Counted from the first letter of the stretch, positions 1 to 8,319 are shown. The stretch: DNA of 16,291 nucleotides from an uncultured Lachnospiraceae bacterium (GCA_910586005.1 CAJUHG010000014.1:1-16291); one strand, 5' to 3'. The notes: generated from the sequence alone by a model not told the origin. Numbers and translations: made by a program.

Positions 1-45
1 CTGAGGGTTTATAGGTATCCCTTGAACAACCTAAATACATTATAC

Positions 46-56
46 AAGGAAGGAGA
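46..56 (+). promoter_or_regulatory. Strong ribosome binding site of ptsH
   Basis: AAGGAAGGAGA lies 7 nt before the ATG at 64, which fixes the HPr start. No convincing promoter is visible in the 45 bases before it, so transcription may begin upstream of the window. Confidence 0.8.
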
Positions 57-63
57 ATGAGGT

Positions 64-321
64 ATGGTAAAATTTACTTTTGTTGTAAAAGATCCAATGG
101 GATTGCATGCAAGACCAGCAGGAGCACTGGTAAAAGAAGCGACAAAATGTTCTAGTAAAGTTACGATTAAAAAGGGAGAAAAAACAGGGGATGTAAAACG
201 TATTTTCAATGTGATGTCTCTTTCTATAAAAGCAAATGAGGAAGTTGAGATTATTGTAGAAGGAGAAAAAGAACAAGAAGAAGCTGCTGCTTTAGAAGCC
301 TTTATCAAAGAAAATATATAA
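64..321 (+). CDS. ptsH: Phosphocarrier protein HPr of the sugar phosphotransferase system
   Basis: This small cytoplasmic protein accepts phosphate from Enzyme I on a histidine and passes it to sugar-specific Enzyme IIA domains. The 85-residue product has the normal family length. The active-site block GLHARPAG places the phosphorylated histidine at residue 15. The second conserved block normally reads KSIMGVMSL, with Ser46 as the target of HPr kinase/phosphorylase. Here it reads KRIFNVMSL, so position 46 is Arg. Transport phosphorylation should be intact, but the Ser-P form that acts with CcpA in catabolite repression could not form on this protein. The gene is followed after 54 bp by ptsI, the usual ptsHI order. 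The identification is secure; the regulatory consequence is inferred from the missing serine. Confidence 0.97.
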   Translation: MVKFTFVVKDPMGLHARPAGALVKEATKCSSKVTIKKGEKTGDVKRIFNVMSLSIKANEEVEIIVEGEKEQEEAAALEAFIKENI

Positions 322-364
322 ATCTTTTGTCCATTCTTGAGGATGCTGTAAATTGTGCATCATA

Positions 365-371
365 TGGAGGA
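365..371 (+). promoter_or_regulatory. Ribosome binding site that decides the ptsI start
   Basis: TGGAGGA overlaps an in-frame ATG at 364 and lies 4 nt before the ATG at 376. A GTG at 355 is also in frame. The start at 376 is preferred because of this spacing and because it puts the catalytic histidine at residue 189, the number used in the family. Confidence 0.75.
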
Positions 372-375
372 AAAT

Positions 376-2004
376 ATGGAAAAAATAACTGGTAAATCTA
401 TTTTAAAAGGAATAGCAATTGGAAAGGTATTATTCTATCAGAAAAAAGGAGAACAATCTGTAAAACGTGTAAAAGTTGAAGATACAGAAACAGAGATAAG
501 GCGTTATGAAGCTGCGAAAGTAACTGCGATTGAGCAATTAAACAAGTTATATCAAAATGCAGTAAAAGAAGTAGGAGAAACAAATGCAGCCGTATTTGAA
601 GTACATGCTATGATGGTGCAAGATGGAGATTATGTGGATTCTATAAGAAACATTATTGAAACGCAGCAAGTAAATGCAGAATTTGCAGTAGCGACTACAG
701 GTGATAATTTTTCACAGATGTTTGCTGAAATGGATGATGAATATTTTAAAGCAAGAGCTGTGGATGTCAAAGATATTTCAGAAAGGATTGTGAATATCTT
801 GTCTGGAATAGAAAATAGTGGAGATATTGGAGAGGAACCAGTAATTGTGATTGCAGAGGATTTGGCGCCTAGTGAAACGGTTCAGATGGATAAAGAAAAA
901 TTGTTAGCGTTTGTAACGCGGTATGGTTCCTCTAATTCTCATACAGCAATTCTTGCAAGAACTATGAATATTCCAGCATTGATAGATGTGGATATTCAAA
1001 CAGAATGGGATGGAAAATTGGCCATTATTGATGGATATTCTGGAACATTATATATTGAACCTGATGCAGAGATTCTTAATCAAATGAAAAAGCGTCAGGA
1101 AGAAGATAAAAAATCTAAGGAATTACTTTTACAATTAAAAGGAAAAGAAGATATAACCTTAGATGGCAAAAAGATTAAATTATATGCAAATATTGGAGGT
1201 ATCAAAGATGTAGCAAGTGTACTTGCCAATGATGCAGCTGGAATAGGATTATTTCGGAGTGAATTTTTATATTTAGAATCTGAGGATTATCCAAGTGAGG
1301 ATAGTCAGTTTTTAGTATATAAAAAAGTGATAGAAACTATGGCAGGCAGAAAAGTGATTGTACGTACCTTGGATATTGGAGCTGATAAACAGGTAGATTA
1401 TTTTAATTTAGACCATGAAGATAATCCAGCAATGGGATATCGCGCGATTCGTATTTGTCTAGATCGCGTAGATATTTTTAAAACTCAGTTACGTGCGTTA
1501 TTTAGAGCAAGTGTATTTGGAAATATTGCAATTATGTATCCAATGATTATTTCAGTAGAAGAGGTTCGAAAAATCAAGGGAATTGTAGAAATGGTGAAAA
1601 AGGAACTTGATGAACAAGAAATTCCTTATGGAGATGTGGAACAGGGAATTATGATTGAAACGCCGGCTGCTGTTATGATTAGTGATTTATTGGCCAAGGA
1701 AGTAGATTTCTTTAGTATTGGAACAAATGATTTGACACAATATACTTTGGCAATTGATAGGCAAAATATGAAACTTGATAATATTTATGATTCCCATCAT
1801 CCGGCGGTATTGCGTATGATTCAGATGACAATAGAAAATGGACATAAACATGGATGTTGGGTAGGTATCTGTGGAGAACTTGGTGCCGATCCTACATTGA
1901 CAAGGACATTTTTGGAGATGGGAATTGATGAGTTGTCAGTATCACCCTCCTTTATATTGCCTACAAGAAAGAACATACGTGAAATTAGATTACAAGAGAA
2001 GTAG
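376..2004 (+). CDS. ptsI: Phosphoenolpyruvate-protein phosphotransferase (PTS Enzyme I)
   Basis: Enzyme I is the cytoplasmic entry point of the PTS: it autophosphorylates with phosphoenolpyruvate and hands the phosphate to HPr. From the ATG at 376 it has 542 residues. The N-terminal HPr-binding and phosphohistidine region ends in GSSNSHTAILARTMNIPA, with the catalytic histidine at residue 189. The C-terminal PEP-binding barrel contains the LYLESEDYPSED region, GADKQVDYF, the MIETPAA strand, FFSIGTNDLTQY and GICGE, whose cysteine is residue 499 and matches the active-site Cys near 502 in other species. No key residue is missing. It follows ptsH and precedes the pyrophosphatase by 22 bp with no terminator between, so all are probably one transcript. 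Confidence 0.97.
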   Translation: MEKITGKSILKGIAIGKVLFYQKKGEQSVKRVKVEDTETEIRRYEAAKVTAIEQLNKLYQNAVKEVGETNAAVFEVHAMMVQDGDYVDSIRNIIETQQVNAEFAVATTGDNFSQMFAEMDDEYFKARAVDVKDISERIVNILSGIENSGDIGEEPVIVIAEDLAPSETVQMDKEKLLAFVTRYGSSNSHTAILARTMNIPALIDVDIQTEWDGKLAIIDGYSGTLYIEPDAEILNQMKKRQEEDKKSKELLLQLKGKEDITLDGKKIKLYANIGGIKDVASVLANDAAGIGLFRSEFLYLESEDYPSEDSQFLVYKKVIETMAGRKVIVRTLDIGADKQVDYFNLDHEDNPAMGYRAIRICLDRVDIFKTQLRALFRASVFGNIAIMYPMIISVEEVRKIKGIVEMVKKELDEQEIPYGDVEQGIMIETPAAVMISDLLAKEVDFFSIGTNDLTQYTLAIDRQNMKLDNIYDSHHPAVLRMIQMTIENGHKHGCWVGICGELGADPTLTRTFLEMGIDELSVSPSFILPTRKNIREIRLQEK

Positions 2005-2026
2005 TATTTTTAGAAAAGGTGAGAAA

Positions 2027-2575
2027 ATGGGAAGTATTTGGCATGATATAAATGAGGATAGAATCTTTCCAACTGATTTTATCGCTGTTGTTGAGATTTC
2101 CAAAGGAAGTAAAAAGAAATATGAATTAGATAAAGAAACGGGTTTAATTATCTTGGATAGAATATTATATACATCTACACATTACCCAATGAATTATGGA
2201 TTTATTCCAAAGACGTTAGGAGATGATGGAGACCCGTTGGATGTGCTAGTTATGTGTTCAGAACCTTTAGAGCCCTTAACGTTAGCACGTTGTTATCCTA
2301 TTGGGGTAATGAAGATGATGGATGGAGATGCTAGGGATGAAAAAATTATTGCAATTCCTTGGGCAGATCCTACTTATGAGATGTATACAGATATTGCAGA
2401 ATTGCCAAAACATATATTTGATGAAATACATCATTTCTTTTCTGTATATAAAGATTTGGAAGGAAAAAAAATTACAGTGGGAGGTTTTGAAAACGCAATG
2501 AGTGCTGTTCGTGTAATAGAAGAATGTATTGAACGATACCATGAAAAATTTTGTACTGAAAGGAGAAATAGATGA
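2027..2575 (+). CDS. ppa: Family I soluble inorganic pyrophosphatase
   Basis: It hydrolyses pyrophosphate to two phosphates with Mg2+, pulling biosynthetic reactions forward in the cytoplasm. The 182-residue length fits bacterial family I enzymes. The signature DGDPLDV gives metal ligands Asp67, Asp69 and Asp72. MDGDARDEK supplies Asp99 and Asp104, which correspond to the E. coli Asp97/Asp102 pair. The frame stays open upstream into ptsI, but the ATG at 2027 is preferred: AAAGGTGA lies just before it and the protein then begins at the normal N-terminus. Its TGA stop overlaps the ATG of the fructanase (ATGA at 2572-2575), which suggests translational coupling. Finding ppa between ptsI and a secreted glycosidase is unusual. 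Confidence 0.93.
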   Translation: MGSIWHDINEDRIFPTDFIAVVEISKGSKKKYELDKETGLIILDRILYTSTHYPMNYGFIPKTLGDDGDPLDVLVMCSEPLEPLTLARCYPIGVMKMMDGDARDEKIIAIPWADPTYEMYTDIAELPKHIFDEIHHFFSVYKDLEGKKITVGGFENAMSAVRVIEECIERYHEKFCTERRNR

Positions 2576-5500
2576 GAAATAAAAAAAGTTGGGCCAAAAT
2601 GATATCCCCTGTTCTAGTTGTAGCAGTTACATTATCTACATATGGAAGTAATCCAATCATTGCCTTTGCAGAAACGGAGTATCAGTTAGAGACGCAAGTT
2701 GATGCGAAAGAGATAAAGAATAATTTAGTAGATTTTGTTTCTAAGGAACCAGATAAACTTCATATAGATGAAACAAATGGCACAATTACGTTGGAGAAAT
2801 CAGAATCAGGCGACCATTTTGCGGTTTATCATGGATTGGAAGATAAGGCAAACGATTTTGTATTAGAGGCAGATGTAAAGTTGGAAGAAGATGGAATATC
2901 AGCTGCATTAATATTTGGCTTGGCAAATAAAGAAAATCCATCTGAAAAATGGTATGGAGCAAATTTCAATACTGCAGATAATGACGGGGTAGGACAATTT
3001 CGTATCTTTGGAGTCAATGCAGAATTGGAGGAAAATTCAGAAGCTTTTTGGGAGGGATTAGATAGAACACAAACTTTACATTTAAAATTGGATGTAAAGA
3101 AAGATGGAAGCTATACCTATAGTTTTGGAAATACAGGACAAGAATTAAAATCTGTAGCTGGAACTATTTCTAATTGGCAAGGTGGATATATAGGAATACT
3201 TACCTTTAATAGCAAAGCTACATTTTCTAATATCTCTTTTGAGAATCGTACCATACCTGTTGGGTTGAAAGAGATTTCTAATTCAGGGACATATCAAACA
3301 AATCTGGAGCAAATATTTGTTGTGGAAGATACTATTTGTGAAGTAACAGAGGAAGGATTGTACAGCAATGCAATTGATAAAAATGATAATTTTCTGTATT
3401 CTCAGGCAACAGGAAGTAACTTTGTTTATTCCACAGATGTAATATTTAAGCAAAATACAGGTGCAGCAGCTCTGATGTTTCGTAACAGCACAGATTTTAA
3501 CAATAAAAATTGTTATGTAGTTAATCTGAATGCAGAAAGTAGAAAATGTAGATTATGGAAATGGCAAGATGGAGAAGTTTATGATTTAATTGATGAAAAA
3601 GAGATTCCAGCAGCCGAAGGGAATAAGTATACTTTAAAAGTTGTGGCTGTTGATTCTTGGATTTCCTATTATGTAAATGAAACCTTGGTTGCAAGCACTG
3701 GGGATTATACTTTGCAGCCTGACAACAAGGGACAAGATACTTGTTTGAAAGAGGGATACTTTGGCTTATTGAATTGGAATGGTGAGATGGTCTTCCAGAA
3801 TACCTATTATGAGGAAATTGATGATGCGTTTACGCCAATTCTTGAGGATATTAAAATTACTTCTTCTGGAACAGTAGAAAAAAGAACACAATATGTACCA
3901 ACAGAACCTATTACGATTCAATATGTGAAAAATAATGCAGAAACTGTAAATGTGGAAGTAATTAAGAAAAATACAAATGCAGAAGTAACAATACAAGATG
4001 AAAGTGGTAAAGTTTATGCAGATGGTACAAATATTCCAGTAGCAGTAGGTAAGAATTATCTGACTATTACAAGCAGTGTAGAAGATGAAAAGGGAATGAA
4101 AGCAACATTAACTTATCGAGTGAATGTGCATCGTAGACAGTCAGATGAAATTTATTACAATGAACCATATCGTGACCAATATCATTATTCTGTGAAGGAT
4201 GGATGGGCAAACGATCCAAATGGTATGGTTTATTACAATGGGAAATATCATTTGTTTTATCAGTTTTATGATGATAATAAATGGGGACCCATGCATTGGG
4301 CTCATGCGACAAGTACAGATTTGCTTCAGTGGGAAGAAGAGCCAATTGCTCTCTATCCTGATGCAAATGGTGCAATGTTCTCAGGGTGTATTGTAGCAGA
4401 TACTACAAATAGTTCTGGTTTGTTTCAAGATAGCACAGGTGGTTTGGTTGCTTTGATTACTGGAGATGGAAATGGGCAGCGTATTAAATTGGCATTCAGT
4501 GAAGATGAGGGAGCAACTTGGACAAAAGTAGATCAGATAGCGGCTGATTGGACAAAGGACCCTCTAAAAGATGCAGCTTTTCGTGATCCAAAAGTTTTCC
4601 GTTGGGAAAATAAATGGTTTATGGTAATTGCAGGAGGGCCATTGCGTATTTATTCTTCTGACAATTTATTAGAATGGAAGTGTGAATCTACTTACAAAGA
4701 TTTACATACAGAGTGTCCAGATTTATATCCACTGCAAGCCACAGATGGAACCTTGAAATGGGTACTTTCTAGAGGTGGAAGATTTTATAAAGTTGGAGAT
4801 TTTAAAGAAGTAGAAGGAAAATGGACCTTTGTTCCAGATGAGGATTATAATAAATCTTATGGCACAGAGTTTGATGGTGTTATGAATTTTGGAAGAGATT
4901 CCTATGCAGCTATGACTTTTTATGAAAAGGATTTTGGAACTGTTGAGAATCCTACATTACCAGAAAATTTAATTGAAATTAACTGGATGAATACTTGGGA
5001 TGATTACTGCAATCTGGTTGCAGAAAAAGTAGGGCAGGAATTTAATGGAACTTTTAATTTGAGCTTGAAGCTTGGACTTACCAAAGAAGATGGAAAATAT
5101 GTATTGACACAGACACCTATTCAGGTTTATGAAACATTGCGTGATACAGAAGGAAAATTGGAATGGAAAGATGTGACAGTAGGTGCCGACAATGAGTTAT
5201 TAAAAGATTTTAATGGTGATTGTTATGAGATTTTATCTACCTTCACACCTGCTGCAGACACAAAAAAGGTTGGCTTTAAACTTCGTACTGGAAATAATCA
5301 AGAAACCGTAGTTATATATGATATAGAAAGTGAAACCTTATCTATTGACCGGAGTAAATCTGGTACGATTATTAGCAATAAATTTGCTGAAGTTGACAGT
5401 CAGCATGTCACAAAAAATGCGGATGGTACGATTGATTTACATATCTATGTAGATAGAGCAAGCGTTGAAGTATTTACAAAGGGAGATACTGTTACTGGTG

Positions 5501-7923
5501 CAAACCAGATATTTCCAGATGTATCAAGCAAAGGCGCAAGTGTATTGATAGAGGGCGGCGCAGCCAAAGCAGATATTACCGTTTATCCAATGAATACTAT
5601 CTGGAAAGATAAAGTGGTTATTACAGAAAATACGAAACCAACAGATATCGTTTCTTCTGCATCTACTACTAATAATATTAATGTTGGTGATGCTATAGAT
5701 TTGAATGTTTCTCTTCTGCCAGTAGGAGTAAAACAAGAGATTGAATGGTCTGTAGATAATGAAAATATTGTATCTATGGAACAGGATAAGGAGAATAAAC
5801 ATATTCTTCATGTAACAGGAATGAAAAAAGGAACTGTCAAGATAACTGCAAAGGCCAAAGAAAATGCAGCTTTGACAAAGGAATTTACAATTAATGTATT
5901 TGAAAATAATTTCAATACAAATATTGGACCATTTATAGCAAGTGGCAACTGGTTTATTAATGATGAGATTTTGGCTGTTTCTAATAATGCTGCTAATGAT
6001 TCTTATATGACTAGCAATAAAGTGAATCGTAAAGAATATGTATTAGAAACAAATTTAAAATATGAAAGAGGATTAATTAATATTTTCTTTGCATCTGAAA
6101 GTACAAATCCTTCTGGTGCCTATGCTGTTCAAGTTGGTAGTAATGATATGATACGACTTTTCCGTTTTGGAAGAGATGGTGATATTAAAACGGCAAGTAT
6201 GGGAAAAGCCATTAATGACAATCAGTTCCACCATGTGACAATTGCAAAAACTGAAAATAGTGTAACAGTTTCTATAGATGGAACAGAGTATCTAACACAT
6301 ACATTTGAAACAGTAGATAGTTTTTATAATGATGCCTATGTCGGTCTAGGTCTTTGGGATGGTGCACTAGAAGTAAAAGGTTTTTATACTAATTCAGATG
6401 GAGAGATAGAGCAGCCTGTAGATGTAAAAGCTCCTATCATTCAGGAACAGCCTGTAGATAACAGTTGTAACGTGGGAGAAAAAGTGACTTTAAAAGTAAC
6501 TGCAGAATCTGCAGATAAGGGAACTTTAAGTTATCAATGGTATTCTAATACAGAAAACAGCATCAAGGGAGCTGCTGAAATTAGTGGAGCAATAAAGGAA
6601 AGTTATGATGTGCCTACAAATAAAGCAGGAACTACTTATTATTTCTGTAAAGTAACAAATACAAATAATCAAGTAACAGGTACAAAAACAGCATCTATAG
6701 AATCCAAGATTGCAAAAGTAGTAGTTACAAAACAGCAAGAGGTTGTAAAAGTAGATGCAAAAGCTCCTATAGTTCAGAAACAACCTGTAGACACCAGTTG
6801 TAAGGTGGGAGAAAAAGTAACCTTAAAAGTAACAGCAGAATCTGCAGATAAGGGAACTTTAAGTTATCAATGGTATTCTAATACAGAAAACAGCATCAAG
6901 GGAGCTGCTGAAATTAGTGGAGCAATAAAGGAAAGTTATGATGTGCCTACAAATAAAGCAGGAACTACTTATTATTTCTGTAAAGTAACAAATACAAATA
7001 ATCAAGTAACAGGTACAAAAACAGCATCTATAGAATCCAAGATTGCAAAAGTAGTAGTTACAAAACAGCAAGAGGTTGTAAAAGTAGATGCAAAGACGCC
7101 TGTAATTACCAAAAATCCTGTTGGAAGCACTTGTAAATATAAGGGAAAGATAACACTAAAAGTAACTGCAAAATCCGCAGACAAAGGAACCTTAAGTTAT
7201 CAGTGGTATTCTAATACAAAAAATAGTACAAAAGGAGCAAAAGCAGTTAGCAAAGCAACCAAAGCTAGTTATAGTGTTCCGACAACGAAAGCAGGAACTA
7301 TTTATTATTTCTGTAAAGTAACAAATACAAATCGTAAAGCAACAGGGATAAAGAAAGCATCTGTAAATTCCAAGATTGCAAAGGTTATCGTTAAAAAAGC
7401 AGAGAACCCAATTACAAATGTATCTAAATACAGCAAAGTGATTGGAAGTAAAGTTACCTTAAAGCCTCAAGGAAAAGCTACCTACAAGAGTGCGAATAAA
7501 AAGGTGGCAACTGTAACGAAAAAAGGAGTAGTAACCTTTAAAGGATTTGGAAAGACCACTATTACAGTAAATGCAAAAGGCAATGCAAATTACAAAGCTG
7601 CAACGAAAAAGATTACAATTGAAGTAATCCCCAAAACAGTAAAAATAAATTCTTTCCAATCTAAAAAATCTAAGACAGCAATTGTAAAATGGAAAAAAGA
7701 TACAAAAGTAACTGGTTATAAGATTCAATATGCAACGAACAGCAAATTTAAAAAGGGAAAAAATGTAACTATAAAAAAGAATCATATAACATCTACTACT
7801 TTGAAGAAATTAACTGGTAATAAGAAGTATTATGTGCGTATACGTTCTTACAAAAAGGTAGATAAGAAAACAACAGTATATAGTAGTTGGAGTAAAGTAA
7901 AAAATGTGAAAGTAAAAAAATAG
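2572..7923 (+). CDS. Large secreted multidomain GH32 fructanase (levanase/inulinase type)
   Basis: Predicted extracellular beta-fructosidase of 1783 residues. A signal peptide spans residues 1-33 with cleavage after AFA. Two CBM66-like (levanase-type) beta-sandwich modules follow at about 55-226 and 240-412, then a beta-rich linker to about 520. The GH32 catalytic propeller and its C-terminal sandwich lie at about 525-1012. Catalytic motifs are WANDPNG with nucleophile Asp548, FRDPK with Asp672, and ECPD with acid/base Glu714. After that come a BIG2 domain (about 1020-1112), a third CBM66-like module (1113-1278), three tandem 111-residue Ig-like repeats (1284-1610), a lysine-rich Ig-like domain and a lysine-rich Fn3-like domain to the C-terminus. 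There is no LPXTG, SLH or C-terminal membrane segment, so wall retention would be non-covalent, perhaps by charge. AAAGGAGA at 2559-2566 precedes the start. Levan versus inulin preference cannot be read from the sequence. Confidence 0.93.
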   Translation: MRNKKSWAKMISPVLVVAVTLSTYGSNPIIAFAETEYQLETQVDAKEIKNNLVDFVSKEPDKLHIDETNGTITLEKSESGDHFAVYHGLEDKANDFVLEADVKLEEDGISAALIFGLANKENPSEKWYGANFNTADNDGVGQFRIFGVNAELEENSEAFWEGLDRTQTLHLKLDVKKDGSYTYSFGNTGQELKSVAGTISNWQGGYIGILTFNSKATFSNISFENRTIPVGLKEISNSGTYQTNLEQIFVVEDTICEVTEEGLYSNAIDKNDNFLYSQATGSNFVYSTDVIFKQNTGAAALMFRNSTDFNNKNCYVVNLNAESRKCRLWKWQDGEVYDLIDEKEIPAAEGNKYTLKVVAVDSWISYYVNETLVASTGDYTLQPDNKGQDTCLKEGYFGLLNWNGEMVFQNTYYEEIDDAFTPILEDIKITSSGTVEKRTQYVPTEPITIQYVKNNAETVNVEVIKKNTNAEVTIQDESGKVYADGTNIPVAVGKNYLTITSSVEDEKGMKATLTYRVNVHRRQSDEIYYNEPYRDQYHYSVKDGWANDPNGMVYYNGKYHLFYQFYDDNKWGPMHWAHATSTDLLQWEEEPIALYPDANGAMFSGCIVADTTNSSGLFQDSTGGLVALITGDGNGQRIKLAFSEDEGATWTKVDQIAADWTKDPLKDAAFRDPKVFRWENKWFMVIAGGPLRIYSSDNLLEWKCESTYKDLHTECPDLYPLQATDGTLKWVLSRGGRFYKVGDFKEVEGKWTFVPDEDYNKSYGTEFDGVMNFGRDSYAAMTFYEKDFGTVENPTLPENLIEINWMNTWDDYCNLVAEKVGQEFNGTFNLSLKLGLTKEDGKYVLTQTPIQVYETLRDTEGKLEWKDVTVGADNELLKDFNGDCYEILSTFTPAADTKKVGFKLRTGNNQETVVIYDIESETLSIDRSKSGTIISNKFAEVDSQHVTKNADGTIDLHIYVDRASVEVFTKGDTVTGANQIFPDVSSKGASVLIEGGAAKADITVYPMNTIWKDKVVITENTKPTDIVSSASTTNNINVGDAIDLNVSLLPVGVKQEIEWSVDNENIVSMEQDKENKHILHVTGMKKGTVKITAKAKENAALTKEFTINVFENNFNTNIGPFIASGNWFINDEILAVSNNAANDSYMTSNKVNRKEYVLETNLKYERGLINIFFASESTNPSGAYAVQVGSNDMIRLFRFGRDGDIKTASMGKAINDNQFHHVTIAKTENSVTVSIDGTEYLTHTFETVDSFYNDAYVGLGLWDGALEVKGFYTNSDGEIEQPVDVKAPIIQEQPVDNSCNVGEKVTLKVTAESADKGTLSYQWYSNTENSIKGAAEISGAIKESYDVPTNKAGTTYYFCKVTNTNNQVTGTKTASIESKIAKVVVTKQQEVVKVDAKAPIVQKQPVDTSCKVGEKVTLKVTAESADKGTLSYQWYSNTENSIKGAAEISGAIKESYDVPTNKAGTTYYFCKVTNTNNQVTGTKTASIESKIAKVVVTKQQEVVKVDAKTPVITKNPVGSTCKYKGKITLKVTAKSADKGTLSYQWYSNTKNSTKGAKAVSKATKASYSVPTTKAGTIYYFCKVTNTNRKATGIKKASVNSKIAKVIVKKAENPITNVSKYSKVIGSKVTLKPQGKATYKSANKKVATVTKKGVVTFKGFGKTTITVNAKGNANYKAATKKITIEVIPKTVKINSFQSKKSKTAIVKWKKDTKVTGYKIQYATNSKFKKGKNVTIKKNHITSTTLKKLTGNKKYYVRIRSYKKVDKKTTVYSSWSKVKNVKVKK
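6421..7401 (+). repeat. Three tandem 333-bp Ig-like repeats in the fructanase gene
   Basis: Units begin at 6421, 6754 and 7087, each 333 bp (111 residues), and encode Ig-like modules containing LSYQWYSNT and YYFCKVTNTN. Copies 1 and 2 match without any mismatch I can see from 6502-6761 against 6835-7094, about 260 bp. Copy 3 is diverged and much more basic. The identity points to recent duplication or homogenisation and makes copy number liable to change. Confidence 0.93.
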
Positions 7924-7964
7924 GTGATAGAGATTTATGTAGCATTTTTGCTGTGGAGTAAAAT

Positions 7965-8007
7965 AAAAAACTCTTCTTTTAGAATTTTTCTAAGAGAAGA
8001 GTTTTTT
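7965..8007. terminator. Hairpin terminator after the pts-ppa-fructanase run
   Basis: CTCTTCTTTTAG (7971-7982) pairs with CTAAGAGAAGAG (7990-8001) through one G-U wobble, with a 7-nt loop. It is preceded by six A and followed by six T, so it could act in either direction. It lies 42 bp after the fructanase stop. Confidence 0.88.
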
Positions 8008-8010
8008 ATG

Positions 8011-8036
8011 ATATAGGAAATCGGAATTTCCTATAT
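8011..8036. repeat. Perfect 11-bp palindrome with 4-nt loop
   Basis: ATATAGGAAAT and ATTTCCTATAT are exact reverse complements around CGGA. It begins 3 bp after the terminator T-run and has no T-run of its own. It may be the edge of the structured element that follows, or a protein-binding site. Confidence 0.6.
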
Positions 8037-8039
8037 GAC

Positions 8040-8240
8040 AAAATAAATATGCTCAAGATCTTTCTACACGTCTTTTCGGTCGTTGTCTAATAAGTGCTAG
8101 TGGCACTTGGCAACCCAGTCAAGCGAGGGTACTCGCGCAAGGGGGAATATGTCGCTAGGACTGTACTGGGCACGGCAAAGTTTTCGCTACATTTCAGTCA
8201 ACACAAAACAGACATTCACTGGATGTTTCATGCTCCTTTA
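8040..8240. other. Unidentified GC-richer structured element
   Basis: This stretch is visibly richer in G and C than its surroundings and has no believable protein. Several helices can be drawn: AAGTGC/GCACTT (8092-8097 with 8103-8108), CCCAGT/ACTGGG (8114-8119 with 8165-8170), and inside it GCGAG/CTCGC (8123-8127 with 8132-8136, loop GGTA). It could be a small structured RNA of either strand or a dispersed intergenic repeat. A partial resemblance at the right edge of the window (16262-16291) favours a repeat. I do not recognise the family. Confidence 0.45.
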
Positions 8241-8253
8241 TTCTTAATTTATG

Positions 8254-8288
8254 ATAATAGAAAGTTTACAAAGCGTGTTTTCTATTAT
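8254..8288. repeat. 10-bp inverted repeat with 15-nt loop
   Basis: ATAATAGAAA (8254-8263) and TTTCTATTAT (8279-8288) are exact reverse complements. There is no T-run after it, so it is not a typical terminator. Its role is unknown; it marks the return to AT-rich sequence after the structured element. Confidence 0.5.
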
Positions 8289-8319
8289 TTAAGTTAGGGT
8301 AAAAATAAAGATAAAAAAA

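Noticed and set aside
355..375. Earlier GTG or ATG starts for ptsI at 355 and 364
   Set aside because: The ribosome site overlaps the ATG at 364 and lies after the GTG at 355; the start at 376 gives good spacing and puts the catalytic histidine at 189.
6526..7071. Paired antisense open frames with nearly the same Cys/Tyr-rich protein
   Set aside because: They are the reverse complement of the duplicated Ig repeats, so their similarity simply reflects the DNA repeat.
7408..7923. Sortase or S-layer anchoring at the fructanase C-terminus
   Set aside because: No LPXTG-like motif, hydrophobic C-terminal segment or SLH repeat; the end is a lysine-rich Fn3-like domain.
8094..8297. 67-residue open frame in the spacer
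   Set aside because: No ribosome site and no recognisable domain; it runs through the hairpins of the structured element and into AT-rich spacer.
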